Shown piece by piece: positions 42,479 to 51,641 of a DNA stretch of 64,000 bases. The notes below the pieces were generated by a model, which was given only the letters and a program-made list of their open reading frames with translations, did no database searches and had not been told where the DNA came from. This DNA comes from Amphritea balenae (GTDB lineage Bacteria > Pseudomonadota > Gammaproteobacteria > Pseudomonadales > Balneatricaceae). The stretch lies in NCBI RefSeq assembly GCF_003858655.1, contig NZ_RQXV01000009.1, positions 124,001 through 188,000 on the forward strand, given 5' to 3'. The stretch's first letter is position 1, and each line of letters starts with the position of its first letter. The position numbers and the translations under genes were made by a program.

Positions 42479-43330
42479 TTAGCTGTATTGAAAAAATCCA
42501 CGCCCGGACTTACGTCCTAAGTATCCCGCATCGACCATCTGTTTTAGCAACGGACAGGGACGGTATTTTGAATCACTGAAGCCATCATGCAGCACTTCCA
42601 TGATACTCAGGCAGGTATCCAGACCGATCAGGTCGGCCAGCGCCAGCGGCCCCATCGGGTGCCCCATGCCCAGCTTCATCACAGTATCGATCTCCTCGGC
42701 ACTGGCCAGGCCTTCATACAGGGTGAACACCGCTTCGTTGATCATCGGCAGTAACACACGGTTAGCCACAAAGCCCGGTGCATCCTTGACATCGACCGGC
42801 ACCTTACCCAACTGTCTGGCCAGCTCGGTGACCCGGTCAAATACTTCATCATCGGTCTGCAATGCTCGAATCACTTCGACCAATTTCATCATCGGCACCG
42901 GATTCATAAAGTGCATACCGATCACCTTACCCGGCCGGCCGGTGACGGCCGCAATACGAGTGATGGAGATAGAGGAGGTATTGGTCGCCAGAATCGCCTG
43001 CGGCTGACAGACCCGGTCGAGTTCTTTAAATATAGCCTGTTTGATCGCTTCGACTTCGGTGGCAGCTTCGATAGCCATATCCACCTGCGCCAACGATTCT
43101 GTCGAGGTGCTGGTTTCAATACGCCCCAGCGCACTGGTCACTTGCTCAGCTGTGATTTTTTCCTTTGCCTGCATACGCTCAAGGCTAGCTCTGATAGTCG
43201 CCAACCCTTGATCGATCGCCTCTTGGCTCTGGTCGCACAAAGACACTTTGAGTCCCGCTACTGCACAAATCTGGGCTATACCATTGCCCATTTGACCTGC
43301 ACCTACCACACCTACATGCTCAATAATCAT
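42479..43330 (-). CDS. hbd: 3-hydroxybutyryl-CoA dehydrogenase
   Basis: 283 residues from ATG 43330 (RBS GGAGA; a GTG lies four codons upstream). NAD motif VGVVGAGQMGNGIAQICA, catalytic His in GMHFMNPVPMMKLVEVI, KDAPGFVANRVL. Oxidises 3-hydroxybutyryl-CoA to acetoacetyl-CoA with NAD; a role with 3-hydroxypimelyl-CoA is also possible. Lies 40 bases before ech. Confidence 0.92.
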   Translation of the reverse strand: MIIEHVGVVGAGQMGNGIAQICAVAGLKVSLCDQSQEAIDQGLATIRASLERMQAKEKITAEQVTSALGRIETSTSTESLAQVDMAIEAATEVEAIKQAIFKELDRVCQPQAILATNTSSISITRIAAVTGRPGKVIGMHFMNPVPMMKLVEVIRALQTDDEVFDRVTELARQLGKVPVDVKDAPGFVANRVLLPMINEAVFTLYEGLASAEEIDTVMKLGMGHPMGPLALADLIGLDTCLSIMEVLHDGFSDSKYRPCPLLKQMVDAGYLGRKSGRGFFQYS

Positions 43331-43466
43331 TGCCGTCTCCACTGTTTTCAGAGTACTTTGAAACTTATAAATTCCATACTGTTATGCCCTGCACAAAAAA
43401 ATGAATACACGGCGTAGCACTGCGAACGAGTCCCGGGAAAATCAGGTCCTGTTCACAGGTCTGAAA

Positions 43467-45560
43467 CTAACTATCCAGGCCCTGAATCCGCACAGAATAC
43501 AGCCGTGCCTGGGTATAACGAGCCAGCGCTTGCATCCCACGCCCGCACGAGCGGAACACGCAAACCCCTTGATCCATCAATTTTTCCACCATCGGATCGT
43601 ATAGCGTACCGCCATCAACAATACCGATGATCGGCTTATCCTGTTCGGCTACCAGTTTGGGTAACAACTGCACAACGCTAGCTTCATCCTTTAGATCAAA
43701 GCCGGCACGGCTACTGCGAACCAATGTCCTCATCATCGGTGACAATGGGTCCAACCCCACCACAACCGCATCGACATTGTCAGCCTCGGCAAAAGCCTGG
43801 GTGCACTGTACGTGGGCTTCGTCATCGGCTCCGGGGTTGATATCGATAGGGTTACGTACCTCCATCAACGCATCCAACCGCTTGGCGATCAGAATATCCT
43901 CAAGCCGCTGCTGTGTTTCGGGTTTAATCGCTGCCATCTCAAGCGCGAAACGCCCGGCAACAATACTGTCAGCCATTCCGACCGTTTCAAACCCGGCACC
44001 GCTGACTCCGGCAACCCGCACCCCTGCAAGGGTTTTATCGTGCAGACAACTGGCGATGTAAAACAGGTCGTCAAACTCGGTAAAATCAGCCGCAACCATC
44101 GCCCCCGCCTGCGCTAAAATTGTCTCACAGAGCGAATAATCACCCGCAATCGATGCCGTATGCCCCAACGCGGAGGCCTGCCCTGACGCGGTGCGCCCCG
44201 CTTTATAAACCACTACCTGTTTACCCTTGCGGACGGCTCGTCGAACCGCATCGGCAAAGGCCAATCCATCCAGATCTTTAAAGCCTTCGATATACACACC
44301 GATGGTATCGATAGCATCTTGATCGACATAGTAGTTGAGCATATCACCGTGGCTGATATCGGACTGGTTACCCAACGCGGTCATATAGGCCGGATCAAGC
44401 CAAGGATTTTTGCTCAGCAGGGTCACCATAAAGGCACCACTCTGGCTGATCAGCGCCGAATGACGCTGCGCTTTCTTCTGCGGCTTAGGCAACCGCTCTC
44501 GGGGAATAAACCAAGAATCGTACTGGCCAGGATGCGACACTACCCCCAGACAGTTTCCCCCCAGGAAAACCGGGCCACCATTCTCTTTCAGGTGCGCGGC
44601 ATTGATACGCTGATTCATCGCCGCGGCGGCTGCTCGGCTTGTTTCGGTCTCGCCCAGGCCGCCCGGTACAAGCATCACAGACTCGGCGATATCCAGATCG
44701 ATAATTTGATCGACCAACTCAAACACCCCATCGGCAGCGATCGCCACGACAAACAAATCAAGCCTGGACTCCAATGAAGCTAAACTTTCGACACAGCGAA
44801 CCCCGTCTATCTGTGACTCACCGGGGCGGATAATGGTCATCTTGTCGGCGCTATAACCGCTACCGAGTAGGTTTTTAAGGATGATACGGCCAAAGTTCAT
44901 TTTGCTGGCCGAAACACCGATAATGCCGATGGACTCGGGATGCAGCAGTTTATCGATCTTTTTAATCGGTCGGGGAGCCAGTACCTTGATCGGCTGGGTA
45001 AAGCTGCAATGACCACCCATCGGTGTTAACTGGCCATCCATCGGAGCCATTGGGCTCACCTCCAGCCGTTCGAGGACAAAAGGCGCTAGCGCATTATCGG
45101 GGGAGAAATGATTGGCGACCTCGATCATCACGGCAAACTGATCCATCAATAGCTGATCTGATACCGCACCTGCTAGCTGAGTGTAAGCCAGGCTCCGTTT
45201 AAACAGCGCAAAGAAATCGTCCACCGATGTCAGCGCGGTAGAGGCATGGACGATAGCCTCCCCCTTAGCAAAGCGCTGGGCAAACTCGGCTTGTGCGGCC
45301 CCCTCCAGTCCGACACTCAGTACCATGCCAAATTCGCGTGTATAAGCGATATTCATCGACAGGTTGTGATTCAACGTCACCCCCGATGACGGTCCGACCG
45401 CTGCCAGCAAACCAAACCCCAACGCCGAAACCAGCTCAGAAAGCTCATTTTGACTAAGTGTATATCGCTGTTCAGAGGCCGCTTTTTGAAGCAGTAATAC
45501 GGTCTTTTGCAGGTCGATAGCGGTATTCGTTTTCGCTACTGCCGATGTTGTTTTTATCAT
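43467..45560 (-). CDS. NDP-forming acyl-CoA synthetase
   Basis: 697 residues. N-terminal ATP-grasp-like part (residues 1-200), then the CoA-binding domain (SIGIIGVSASKMNFGRIIL, about 213) and two succinyl-CoA-ligase-like domains with LISQSGAFMVTLL and GHTASIAGDYSLCETIL, whose His is the expected phosphorylated residue. The enzyme interconverts acyl-CoA plus ADP with acid plus ATP. It could activate an aromatic or dicarboxylic acid, or recover ATP from a CoA ester; the substrate cannot be read from sequence. First gene of acs-hbd-ech; its promoter has the IclR-type operator. Confidence 0.82.
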   Translation of the reverse strand: MIKTTSAVAKTNTAIDLQKTVLLLQKAASEQRYTLSQNELSELVSALGFGLLAAVGPSSGVTLNHNLSMNIAYTREFGMVLSVGLEGAAQAEFAQRFAKGEAIVHASTALTSVDDFFALFKRSLAYTQLAGAVSDQLLMDQFAVMIEVANHFSPDNALAPFVLERLEVSPMAPMDGQLTPMGGHCSFTQPIKVLAPRPIKKIDKLLHPESIGIIGVSASKMNFGRIILKNLLGSGYSADKMTIIRPGESQIDGVRCVESLASLESRLDLFVVAIAADGVFELVDQIIDLDIAESVMLVPGGLGETETSRAAAAAMNQRINAAHLKENGGPVFLGGNCLGVVSHPGQYDSWFIPRERLPKPQKKAQRHSALISQSGAFMVTLLSKNPWLDPAYMTALGNQSDISHGDMLNYYVDQDAIDTIGVYIEGFKDLDGLAFADAVRRAVRKGKQVVVYKAGRTASGQASALGHTASIAGDYSLCETILAQAGAMVAADFTEFDDLFYIASCLHDKTLAGVRVAGVSGAGFETVGMADSIVAGRFALEMAAIKPETQQRLEDILIAKRLDALMEVRNPIDINPGADDEAHVQCTQAFAEADNVDAVVVGLDPLSPMMRTLVRSSRAGFDLKDEASVVQLLPKLVAEQDKPIIGIVDGGTLYDPMVEKLMDQGVCVFRSCGRGMQALARYTQARLYSVRIQGLDS

Positions 45561-45702
45561 TATTTATTTCCGTTAATTGGTCCGAATAAGGAGAAAGTCC
45601 TTCCCTCCTATCAAGAGCATGTAAAGCGCAGTATTGTTCATCAAGCACATAAAAAAGCTTTAGAAAATTACCACACATATCCAAAAACAGTACGTTATAT
45701 GA

Positions 45703-45820
45703 TATATAGTGCATCATCGTGATTCATCAGAGCAAACGGCTTTCACCTCATTATTCCGGTAGGCGGAACGAAACGGCCATTATGCGCAACCAGCCAAACC
45801 GCCATTCAGAGCACTAAATC
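45703..45820. promoter_or_regulatory. Divergent acs/aor control region with central IclR-type operator
   Basis: Operator ATTCCGGTAGGCGGAAC at 45753-45769. Leftward, TGATGCACTATATA (minus strand, 45716-45703) puts TATATA 55.5 bases from the operator centre. Rightward, GCACTAAATC (45811-45820) puts TAAATC 56.5 bases away. The near symmetry suggests one bound activator serving both genes. Confidence 0.55.
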
Positions 45821-45889
45821 CGGTGATATACAAGGTGAGTCGTAACCCTGGAGCAACAAAAGCCAAGGAATTAGTTGGAATTAGAATAG

Positions 45890-45923
45890 TTTGATATCAA
45901 ATTGTTTGTTGATATAGTCAAAT
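45890..45923. promoter_or_regulatory. Dyad upstream of the aldehyde ferredoxin oxidoreductase gene
   Basis: TTTGATATCAAA (45890-45901), a perfect 12-base palindrome, followed by GTTGATATAGTCAAAT. A second regulator site is possible, 50-80 bases before the start codon. Confidence 0.4.
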
Positions 45924-45970
45924 TACATAACAACGCAGGGTTGAATTAAAGAGCGAGGTTCAGAACCAGC

Positions 45971-48295
45971 ATGGATATCAAACAACGGGTTGAGCGACTA
46001 CTAAGCCGCATGCACGACACTCCCCAATACCCTACCCAGGGCAAAGTGCTGTTTGTCGACTTAGAAAACCGTAGCTCGCAAAGCGGCTACCTACCCAAGG
46101 ACGTGGTATCCACTTTTCTAGCGGGGCGTGGCGGCAATATGTTCCTGCTGTATAACCTGCTACAAGAAGACAAAGATGCACTGGATCCAGAAGTGCCATT
46201 GATTTTCGGTACCGGCATTCTCACCAGCAACATGCCAGCAGGTACCCGCGGCAATGTCACCAGCCGTTCACCCGAGAGCCACGCGATCCTCGACAGCAAC
46301 GCAGGTGACTACTTCCCCACTTTCCTCAAACGCAACGGTTACGATCACCTGGTGCTGTTTGGCCGCAACCCACAATGGACATTGTTAAACATCCGGCAAG
46401 ATAAGCTCGAGTTCATTGACGCGACCCCCTACCTGGGTATGGACAATTTGGAGCTGACGGAAACCATACAGCGTGATTTCGACTGTACCGAGCAAAAAGA
46501 TATGGCGATGGCACGGATCACCTCTGCAGGTGAAAACCAGGTTCTGTGTAGCGGTATCATGGGGGGGATCAAGGCGATCTGGGCTCGCGGTGGTGCCGGC
46601 GCCAAGATGGGATCGCTCAACCTCAAAGCGGTGATGATCCAGGGCAAGCTACCGACCTTTGAACTGTCCAAAGAGTTTAAAATTCAAAACAAAGATATCG
46701 GTAAGAAGATCCTCAGCACCAGCGTGATCCAGAACGCGCTGAAAACAGTGGGGACGCCCTTCCTCTACAAGCCCAGCCGGGTACTCGGCGCGATGGGAAC
46801 CAAGAACAACCAGGAAACAACCTGGCATGACACCCTCGACGCCGACAATTTCGACCCCTACCGCCCTGGCATGAGCCGCTGCTATCAATGCCCGGTTCGC
46901 TGTCGTGCCGACAATGACATGCTGCCCGGTGGCAAAGGCGGCTGGGGTGCCAGCGCACTAACCGGAATCGCCGGCAATGCCAGTTACGACAAACAGCAGA
47001 GCGAGCTCGACCATCACAAGCTGCGAACCTACAACGGTATCAACGAGGACGGTGTTTTCGATAAGTACGATAAGGGCGAAGGCCCCGAGTACATCATCGT
47101 CGGCAAATTCGGCCCCAATATCGGTATCAAAAGCCCCGAACAGGTACTGCGCCTGAACAATATTCTTAACGACCTGGCACTCGATGCCTCCAGCGCAGGT
47201 GCGTCAATCGCCTGGGCGATGGAGCTTTACCAACGCGGCATTATCGATCAGAGCGACACCGGCGGCCTGGATCTAACCTGGGGTAACTACCCGGTGGTGG
47301 AACAGCTACTGTTTATGACCGTTAAGCGTGAAGGTTTCGGTAACGTTATTGCCGACTCGGCCAGAGCGGTCGAAAACGGTCATTACCCCGAAGAAGCCCT
47401 GCAATATCGAATGGCTGTTAAAGGCTTGTTCCAATCCGACCCACACGATTCACGGATACTCAAAGCGTTTGCGCTAGGACTGGCCGTCGCCACTCGCGGA
47501 ATGGATCACCTGCGTAACCGCGTCACCCTGGAGATCAACGCCCGCATCAACGATGACGCAAAGTTCAAGACCGAGCTTTACGGCGGCGTGGTAGCTCCTG
47601 AGCCCAACGGCTACCAGGGCAAGGAATATGCGGTACGGCGCTGCGAGGATACCTACGCGGTCGGCGACTCGATCGGTATGTGCCGCTTCAACACCAAGCT
47701 GTTCAACTCGCCATCGCTACCCGATCTGACCGATTTCTCCGATCACCTGAACGAGATGACCGGACTCGGTCTCAACGTAGAATCACTGTACGAGAGCGGT
47801 CGCAGCATCACCGGATTGGAGCGGATGCTCAATTTCCGCCTCGGCCTGCGCGGTAAAGATGACACCCTGCCACCGCGTTGGTTCGATGAGCCGATCAACG
47901 TCGGTCCGTTCAAGGGTGAGAAGATCGACCGCGACGAGTTCGAAGCCATGAAGTCTCGCTTCTACAGCATCACCGGGCTCAACGCCGAGGGCACCCCTGC
48001 GCTGGACTGGCACCACAAACTCTCCAGCCTGGCCACCGGTTATGCGATCAAGGTCGACCTGTCCGAGGCGATGCCCGGTGCACCTGAGCAGGCGCTGATC
48101 ATCGACGAGCCGATCAACAGCATCAGTCAACTGCGCCAGGCGCTACTGCGCAAACTACCCGAGGCGTCTGAGCAGTTGAGTAACGACACCATCAACATCG
48201 CCATCAACGGCGACATGGTATTGTCGGGCGAACAAACAACACCGGTTCCCAACGGTAGTGAAGTGACCCTAGTACCGATCATCGCCGGCGGTTGA
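45971..48295 (+). CDS. Aldehyde ferredoxin oxidoreductase fused to a MoaD/ThiS-like tail
   Basis: 774 residues; members of this tungsten-enzyme family are usually 600-650. N-terminal cofactor domain with FLAGRGGNMFLLYNLL and GNVTSRSPESHAIL; cluster ligands C304, C307, C311 (CYQCPVRC) and C571 (SIGMCRF). Residues about 703-774 add a beta-grasp domain (ISQLRQALLRKLPEA, INIAINGDMV) ending in SEVTLVPIIAGG, the double-glycine terminus of MoaD and ThiS sulfur carriers. AOR enzymes interconvert acids and aldehydes, so phenylacetaldehyde is a possible substrate. An AorA-type ferredoxin or AorC-type flavin subunit is not adjacent. Divergent from acs. RBS GAGG some 14 bases before ATG 45971. Confidence 0.85.
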   Translation: MDIKQRVERLLSRMHDTPQYPTQGKVLFVDLENRSSQSGYLPKDVVSTFLAGRGGNMFLLYNLLQEDKDALDPEVPLIFGTGILTSNMPAGTRGNVTSRSPESHAILDSNAGDYFPTFLKRNGYDHLVLFGRNPQWTLLNIRQDKLEFIDATPYLGMDNLELTETIQRDFDCTEQKDMAMARITSAGENQVLCSGIMGGIKAIWARGGAGAKMGSLNLKAVMIQGKLPTFELSKEFKIQNKDIGKKILSTSVIQNALKTVGTPFLYKPSRVLGAMGTKNNQETTWHDTLDADNFDPYRPGMSRCYQCPVRCRADNDMLPGGKGGWGASALTGIAGNASYDKQQSELDHHKLRTYNGINEDGVFDKYDKGEGPEYIIVGKFGPNIGIKSPEQVLRLNNILNDLALDASSAGASIAWAMELYQRGIIDQSDTGGLDLTWGNYPVVEQLLFMTVKREGFGNVIADSARAVENGHYPEEALQYRMAVKGLFQSDPHDSRILKAFALGLAVATRGMDHLRNRVTLEINARINDDAKFKTELYGGVVAPEPNGYQGKEYAVRRCEDTYAVGDSIGMCRFNTKLFNSPSLPDLTDFSDHLNEMTGLGLNVESLYESGRSITGLERMLNFRLGLRGKDDTLPPRWFDEPINVGPFKGEKIDRDEFEAMKSRFYSITGLNAEGTPALDWHHKLSSLATGYAIKVDLSEAMPGAPEQALIIDEPINSISQLRQALLRKLPEASEQLSNDTINIAINGDMVLSGEQTTPVPNGSEVTLVPIIAGG

Positions 48296-48306
48296 TAGTC
48301 ATAACG

Positions 48307-48343
48307 GTGCTCGAACCGAGCTGTAACAGGCCGGTTCAAGCAC
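48307..48343 (+). terminator. Hairpin after the AOR gene
   Basis: GTGCTCGAACCG pairs with CGGTTCAAGCAC apart from one G-T pair. No T-run follows directly, so it may be an RNA-stabilising or attenuating hairpin between this gene and the hemerythrin gene. Confidence 0.4.
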
Positions 48344-48383
48344 TATTCAGTATTGGTTTTCTATTTCTTTATGAGGAGATCCT

Positions 48384-48821
48384 ATGAATAGCATTTTAGA
48401 TTTTATGACACAGAAGCATCGTGACTGCGACGATGCCTTTGCCGCCGCCGAAGAGGCGGTATCCCTATCCGAGTGGCAGACAGCCGAACCACACTGGCAA
48501 CAGTTTAACCAGGCATTAGAGCAGCACTTACAGATGGAGGAACTGGTACTGTTTCCTGAGTACGAACAGGTTACCGGCGACCAGAACGGCCCTACCAGCA
48601 TGATGCGGATGGAGCACCAGCAGATGCGTGCGCTGGTTCATCAAATGGCTTCGGCTTTAGCAGCGCAAGAGGATGAGGAGTTTCTGGGATTATCAGAAAC
48701 GATGATGGTACTAATGCAGCAACACAATATGAAAGAGGAGCAGATGCTCTACCCGATGGCGGACCAGGCGATCGAGTCGGGTAATACCATTATCGATTCG
48801 ATGCAACAGATACAGGCATAG
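48384..48821 (+). CDS. Hemerythrin-domain protein
   Basis: 145 residues, one hemerythrin HHE domain: H in TQKHRDCDD, HLQMEE, H in RMEHQQM and QQHNMKEEQMLYP supply the diiron ligands. Such proteins bind oxygen, nitric oxide or iron. It lies 88 bases after the AOR gene on the same strand, with its own RBS (GAGGAG), and may protect the oxygen-sensitive tungsten enzyme; that role is inferred. Confidence 0.85.
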   Translation: MNSILDFMTQKHRDCDDAFAAAEEAVSLSEWQTAEPHWQQFNQALEQHLQMEELVLFPEYEQVTGDQNGPTSMMRMEHQQMRALVHQMASALAAQEDEEFLGLSETMMVLMQQHNMKEEQMLYPMADQAIESGNTIIDSMQQIQA

Positions 48822-48931
48822 TGAAACCGACTGTCGATATCAGGTCGTTGGCTGGAGCTTTCAACAGATGGCCCGGGGGCCAACGGTAATATCTGCCTAC
48901 TTCGATAACTACTGTTATCCATAGTGGATCA

Positions 48932-49048
48932 ATGGTTGGTTGGCGGCTGCTGTTCACCAGGCCAGTGATTATTATCGGCTGGTTATTGATCGTCGTTCCA
49001 ATGCTGATACCGATGGCCTTTGAAGTAGCTAGCCGGCTGTCTGAGTGA
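48932..49048 (+). CDS. Possible 38-residue single-pass membrane peptide
   Basis: ATG 48932 to TGA 49048. Composition is that of a small membrane protein: a short basic start (MVGWRLLFTRP), a run of about 19 hydrophobic residues (VIIIGWLLIVVPMLIPM) and a charged end. The RBS is weak (GTGGATC). It lies in the 507-base gap between the hemerythrin gene and bzdR. Coding is uncertain. Confidence 0.35.
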   Translation: MVGWRLLFTRPVIIIGWLLIVVPMLIPMAFEVASRLSE

Positions 49049-49273
49049 AAACGAAAATCTTAGGCGCAAGCCCTATCAAGCCGATGCTTAAACTGAATTA
49101 CAAAGTCTATTCTGGCTGATCGCTACTGTTCTTAGAACGGAACATTCGAACTGCTCGGCGTAATGACACAGCCTATTATATTATTACGAGATCACTATCG
49201 TCAGTGCTACACAGATGAGAAACCGGTGGAGAGGTATTAGCACGTAGCGCGAACACCTACTCCGAGGTTATAA

Positions 49274-49321
49274 AATGACTAAATCGATTTTTCGTGAAGA
49301 ATGGTGGGAAATATTCTGGTA
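49274..49321 (+). CDS. Possible 15-residue Trp-rich peptide
   Basis: ATG 49274 preceded by GAGG at a good distance; codes MTKSIFREEWWEIFW and stops at 49321, eight bases before the converging bzdR stop. Three Trp in 15 residues is striking, but so short a frame can arise by chance. Confidence 0.25.
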
Positions 49322-49328
49322 AGCAATA

Positions 49329-50273
49329 TCAAGAGCTGGCCTGTATTGGCTGAGCCGGGGTGCACTTGTTAATTATCTCCGCCGCACACTCATCAACACT
49401 GCGACCGGAGGTGTCCAATAAGGTATTCGCCTCACGATAATAAGGCTCACGTTCGGTAAGTATCAATTTCAGATCATCCATCGCCTTCTGGCTGGCAGCC
49501 ATGGGACGTAAATCGCCCTGAGCCATCACCCGGCTCATATGCTCTTCGGGCTGCGCCTTCACCCAAACGGTATAAAAATGATTTAATACGTAGCCGTAGG
49601 TGTCTTTTTCAGATACTAAACTGCCACCAATTTCTAGCACGACCCGGTCGTAGTGCTCGCGAACATAATCGATGGCCTGCCTTTCCAGCTTGCGGTAAGC
49701 TTTCTGGCCAAACAGTGTCAACAGCTCTTGCAGATCAAACCCACCCAATTGCTCGATCACATCACTGAGTCGAATGAAAGGAATACCGAGACCACTTGCC
49801 AACAACTGGCCCAAGGTGCTTTTGCCTGCACCACGCAAACCAATAAGAGCGATCCCCCTATCCTGTATTTGGCTATCAATCTCTTTATCCACCGAAAAGG
49901 TCTGCTGCAACAGATCGTAGGCTTGTTGGTGCTGCTCCGGCGACAGACCGTCGAGTAATTTTAACACCGGGTCTGGTCTGTTATAGGTAAGACTACTGTA
50001 GGGCAAGATATCGCTAAGGCCGACATTCATCGCCTCAGCGATCCGCCACAACAACGACACCGACATATTGGCTTTACCGGTTTCCACCTGAGCAAGATAA
50101 CGCTCAGATATGCCAGAGTGTTGCGACAACACCTTTCGGGTCATCCCTCGTTGTGCTCGCTGCCCCCTGACAAGCTTGGCAATCTGTTGCACATAAGCCG
50201 CCAGAGCTTCCTGGCTATTTTGATTACTCTCTAACGGCAATGTTGATTCACGCTGGTCCATGTTCCCCTCCAT
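49329..50273 (-). CDS. BzdR/BoxR-type regulator (HTH plus shikimate-kinase-like domain)
   Basis: 314 residues (310 from ATG 50261). N-terminal XRE helix-turn-helix (residues about 33-90, MTRKVLSQHSGISERYLAQV), a linker, then a shikimate-kinase-like domain (135-310) with the nucleotide loop GLRGAGKSTLGQLLA. This two-domain design is known for BzdR and BoxR, repressors of aromatic catabolism that are released by benzoyl-CoA. Its position between thiolase and the AOR region fits control of benzoyl-CoA genes. It has its own 124-base promoter region containing CTATAGTTC (50312-50320). Confidence 0.88.
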   Translation of the reverse strand: MEGNMDQRESTLPLESNQNSQEALAAYVQQIAKLVRGQRAQRGMTRKVLSQHSGISERYLAQVETGKANMSVSLLWRIAEAMNVGLSDILPYSSLTYNRPDPVLKLLDGLSPEQHQQAYDLLQQTFSVDKEIDSQIQDRGIALIGLRGAGKSTLGQLLASGLGIPFIRLSDVIEQLGGFDLQELLTLFGQKAYRKLERQAIDYVREHYDRVVLEIGGSLVSEKDTYGYVLNHFYTVWVKAQPEEHMSRVMAQGDLRPMAASQKAMDDLKLILTEREPYYREANTLLDTSGRSVDECAAEIINKCTPAQPIQASS

Positions 50274-50397
50274 AATGCGTAGCTCTATATAGTTTACTCA
50301 TTGTCTTGAGAATGATCTATAGTTCCGATTTTAAATCTATTACTTTTTGGACAAGATCTATCGACGAGAGGCTACAAAGGGAACGCCAGCCCTGTCG

Positions 50398-51603
50398 TTA
50401 CAGCCGTTCTATGATCATTGCGACCCCCTGGCCAACGCCAACACACATGGTACATAGTGCATAACGCCCGCCACTTCTTTGCAATTGATACATCGCAGTT
50501 GTGATTAACCGGGCGCCACTCATTCCCAATGGGTGACCTAAAGCGATAGCGCCGCCCAACGGGTTAACCCTGGCATCATCATCAGCCAGGCCAAGATTAC
50601 GTATGACCGATAGTGCCTGGGCAGCAAAGGCTTCGTTGAGCTCAATCAAATCCATCTGATCCAACTCCAGTCCACTCATCGCCAGCACTTTGTGCACCGC
50701 CGGTACCGGACCAAATCCCATCACCCGGGGGTCGACACCGGCACTGGCACTGGCCACTACACGCGCACGAGGCGTCAATTGATGCTGCTTAAGACCCGCC
50801 TCGGAGGACAACAACAGTGCGCAGGCACCGTCATTCACGCCTGAGGCATTACCCGCCGTAACCGAGCCGGAGGCTGACACCACTCCCTTAAGTTTGGCCA
50901 GCGATTCCAGCGTAACCTGCGGGCGCAAATGTTCGTCATGCCCGACCACCACAGGATCACCTTTACGCTGGGGGATGTTAACCGGCACGATCTCGTCAGC
51001 ATATAACCCCGCCGCCTGTGCTTTGGCTGCGCTATGCTGGCTGCGTAAAGCAAACACATCCTGGTCATGCCGAGCGATTGAAAACTCGTTAGCCAGATTT
51101 TCCGCCGTCTCAGGCATTGAATCGACCCCGTAGAGCGACTTTATCGACGGATTAATAAAACGCCAACCAATAGTGGTGTCGTAGATCTCTGCTTGACGGG
51201 AAAAAGCTCCTTGAGCCTTAGGCATCACGAACGGAGCACGCGACATCGACTCAACCCCGCCCGCAATCATCAGCTGCGCTTCACCGGCTTTGATCGAACG
51301 TGATGCCATCGACACCGCATCCATCCCCGAGCCGCAGAGCCGATTAAGTGTCACCCCAGCAACCGTTGTAGGCAAACCAGCAAGCAACCCCACCATCCGC
51401 CCAACGTTACGATTATCCTCGCCAGCCTGATTAGCGCAGCCGTACACCAGATCATCCACCATCTGCCAATCAACCTGATGATTTCGCTGCATTAGTGCCT
51501 TGATCGGTATCGCTCCCAGGTCATCTGTACGCACCGACGCCAAGCTACCACCATAACGGCCAATCGGAGTGCGTATCGCATCACAGATATAAGCATCTTG
51601 CAT
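50398..51603 (-). CDS. Acyl-CoA thiolase (3-oxoadipyl/3-oxopimelyl-CoA type)
   Basis: 401 residues. Nucleophile Cys in NRLCGSGMDAV, GHPLGMSGAR, and the second Cys in CTMCVGVGQG. Sequence resembles PcaF/PaaJ-type thiolases. In the benzoyl-CoA pathway the expected step is cleavage of 3-oxopimelyl-CoA to glutaryl-CoA and acetyl-CoA. Third gene of the operon glutaryl-CoA dehydrogenase, hydrolase, thiolase. Confidence 0.85.
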   Translation of the reverse strand: MQDAYICDAIRTPIGRYGGSLASVRTDDLGAIPIKALMQRNHQVDWQMVDDLVYGCANQAGEDNRNVGRMVGLLAGLPTTVAGVTLNRLCGSGMDAVSMASRSIKAGEAQLMIAGGVESMSRAPFVMPKAQGAFSRQAEIYDTTIGWRFINPSIKSLYGVDSMPETAENLANEFSIARHDQDVFALRSQHSAAKAQAAGLYADEIVPVNIPQRKGDPVVVGHDEHLRPQVTLESLAKLKGVVSASGSVTAGNASGVNDGACALLLSSEAGLKQHQLTPRARVVASASAGVDPRVMGFGPVPAVHKVLAMSGLELDQMDLIELNEAFAAQALSVIRNLGLADDDARVNPLGGAIALGHPLGMSGARLITTAMYQLQRSGGRYALCTMCVGVGQGVAMIIERL

Positions 51604-51641
51604 GACTTGCTCCTGCTTCCTTAAACATCTTTATCATCGAT

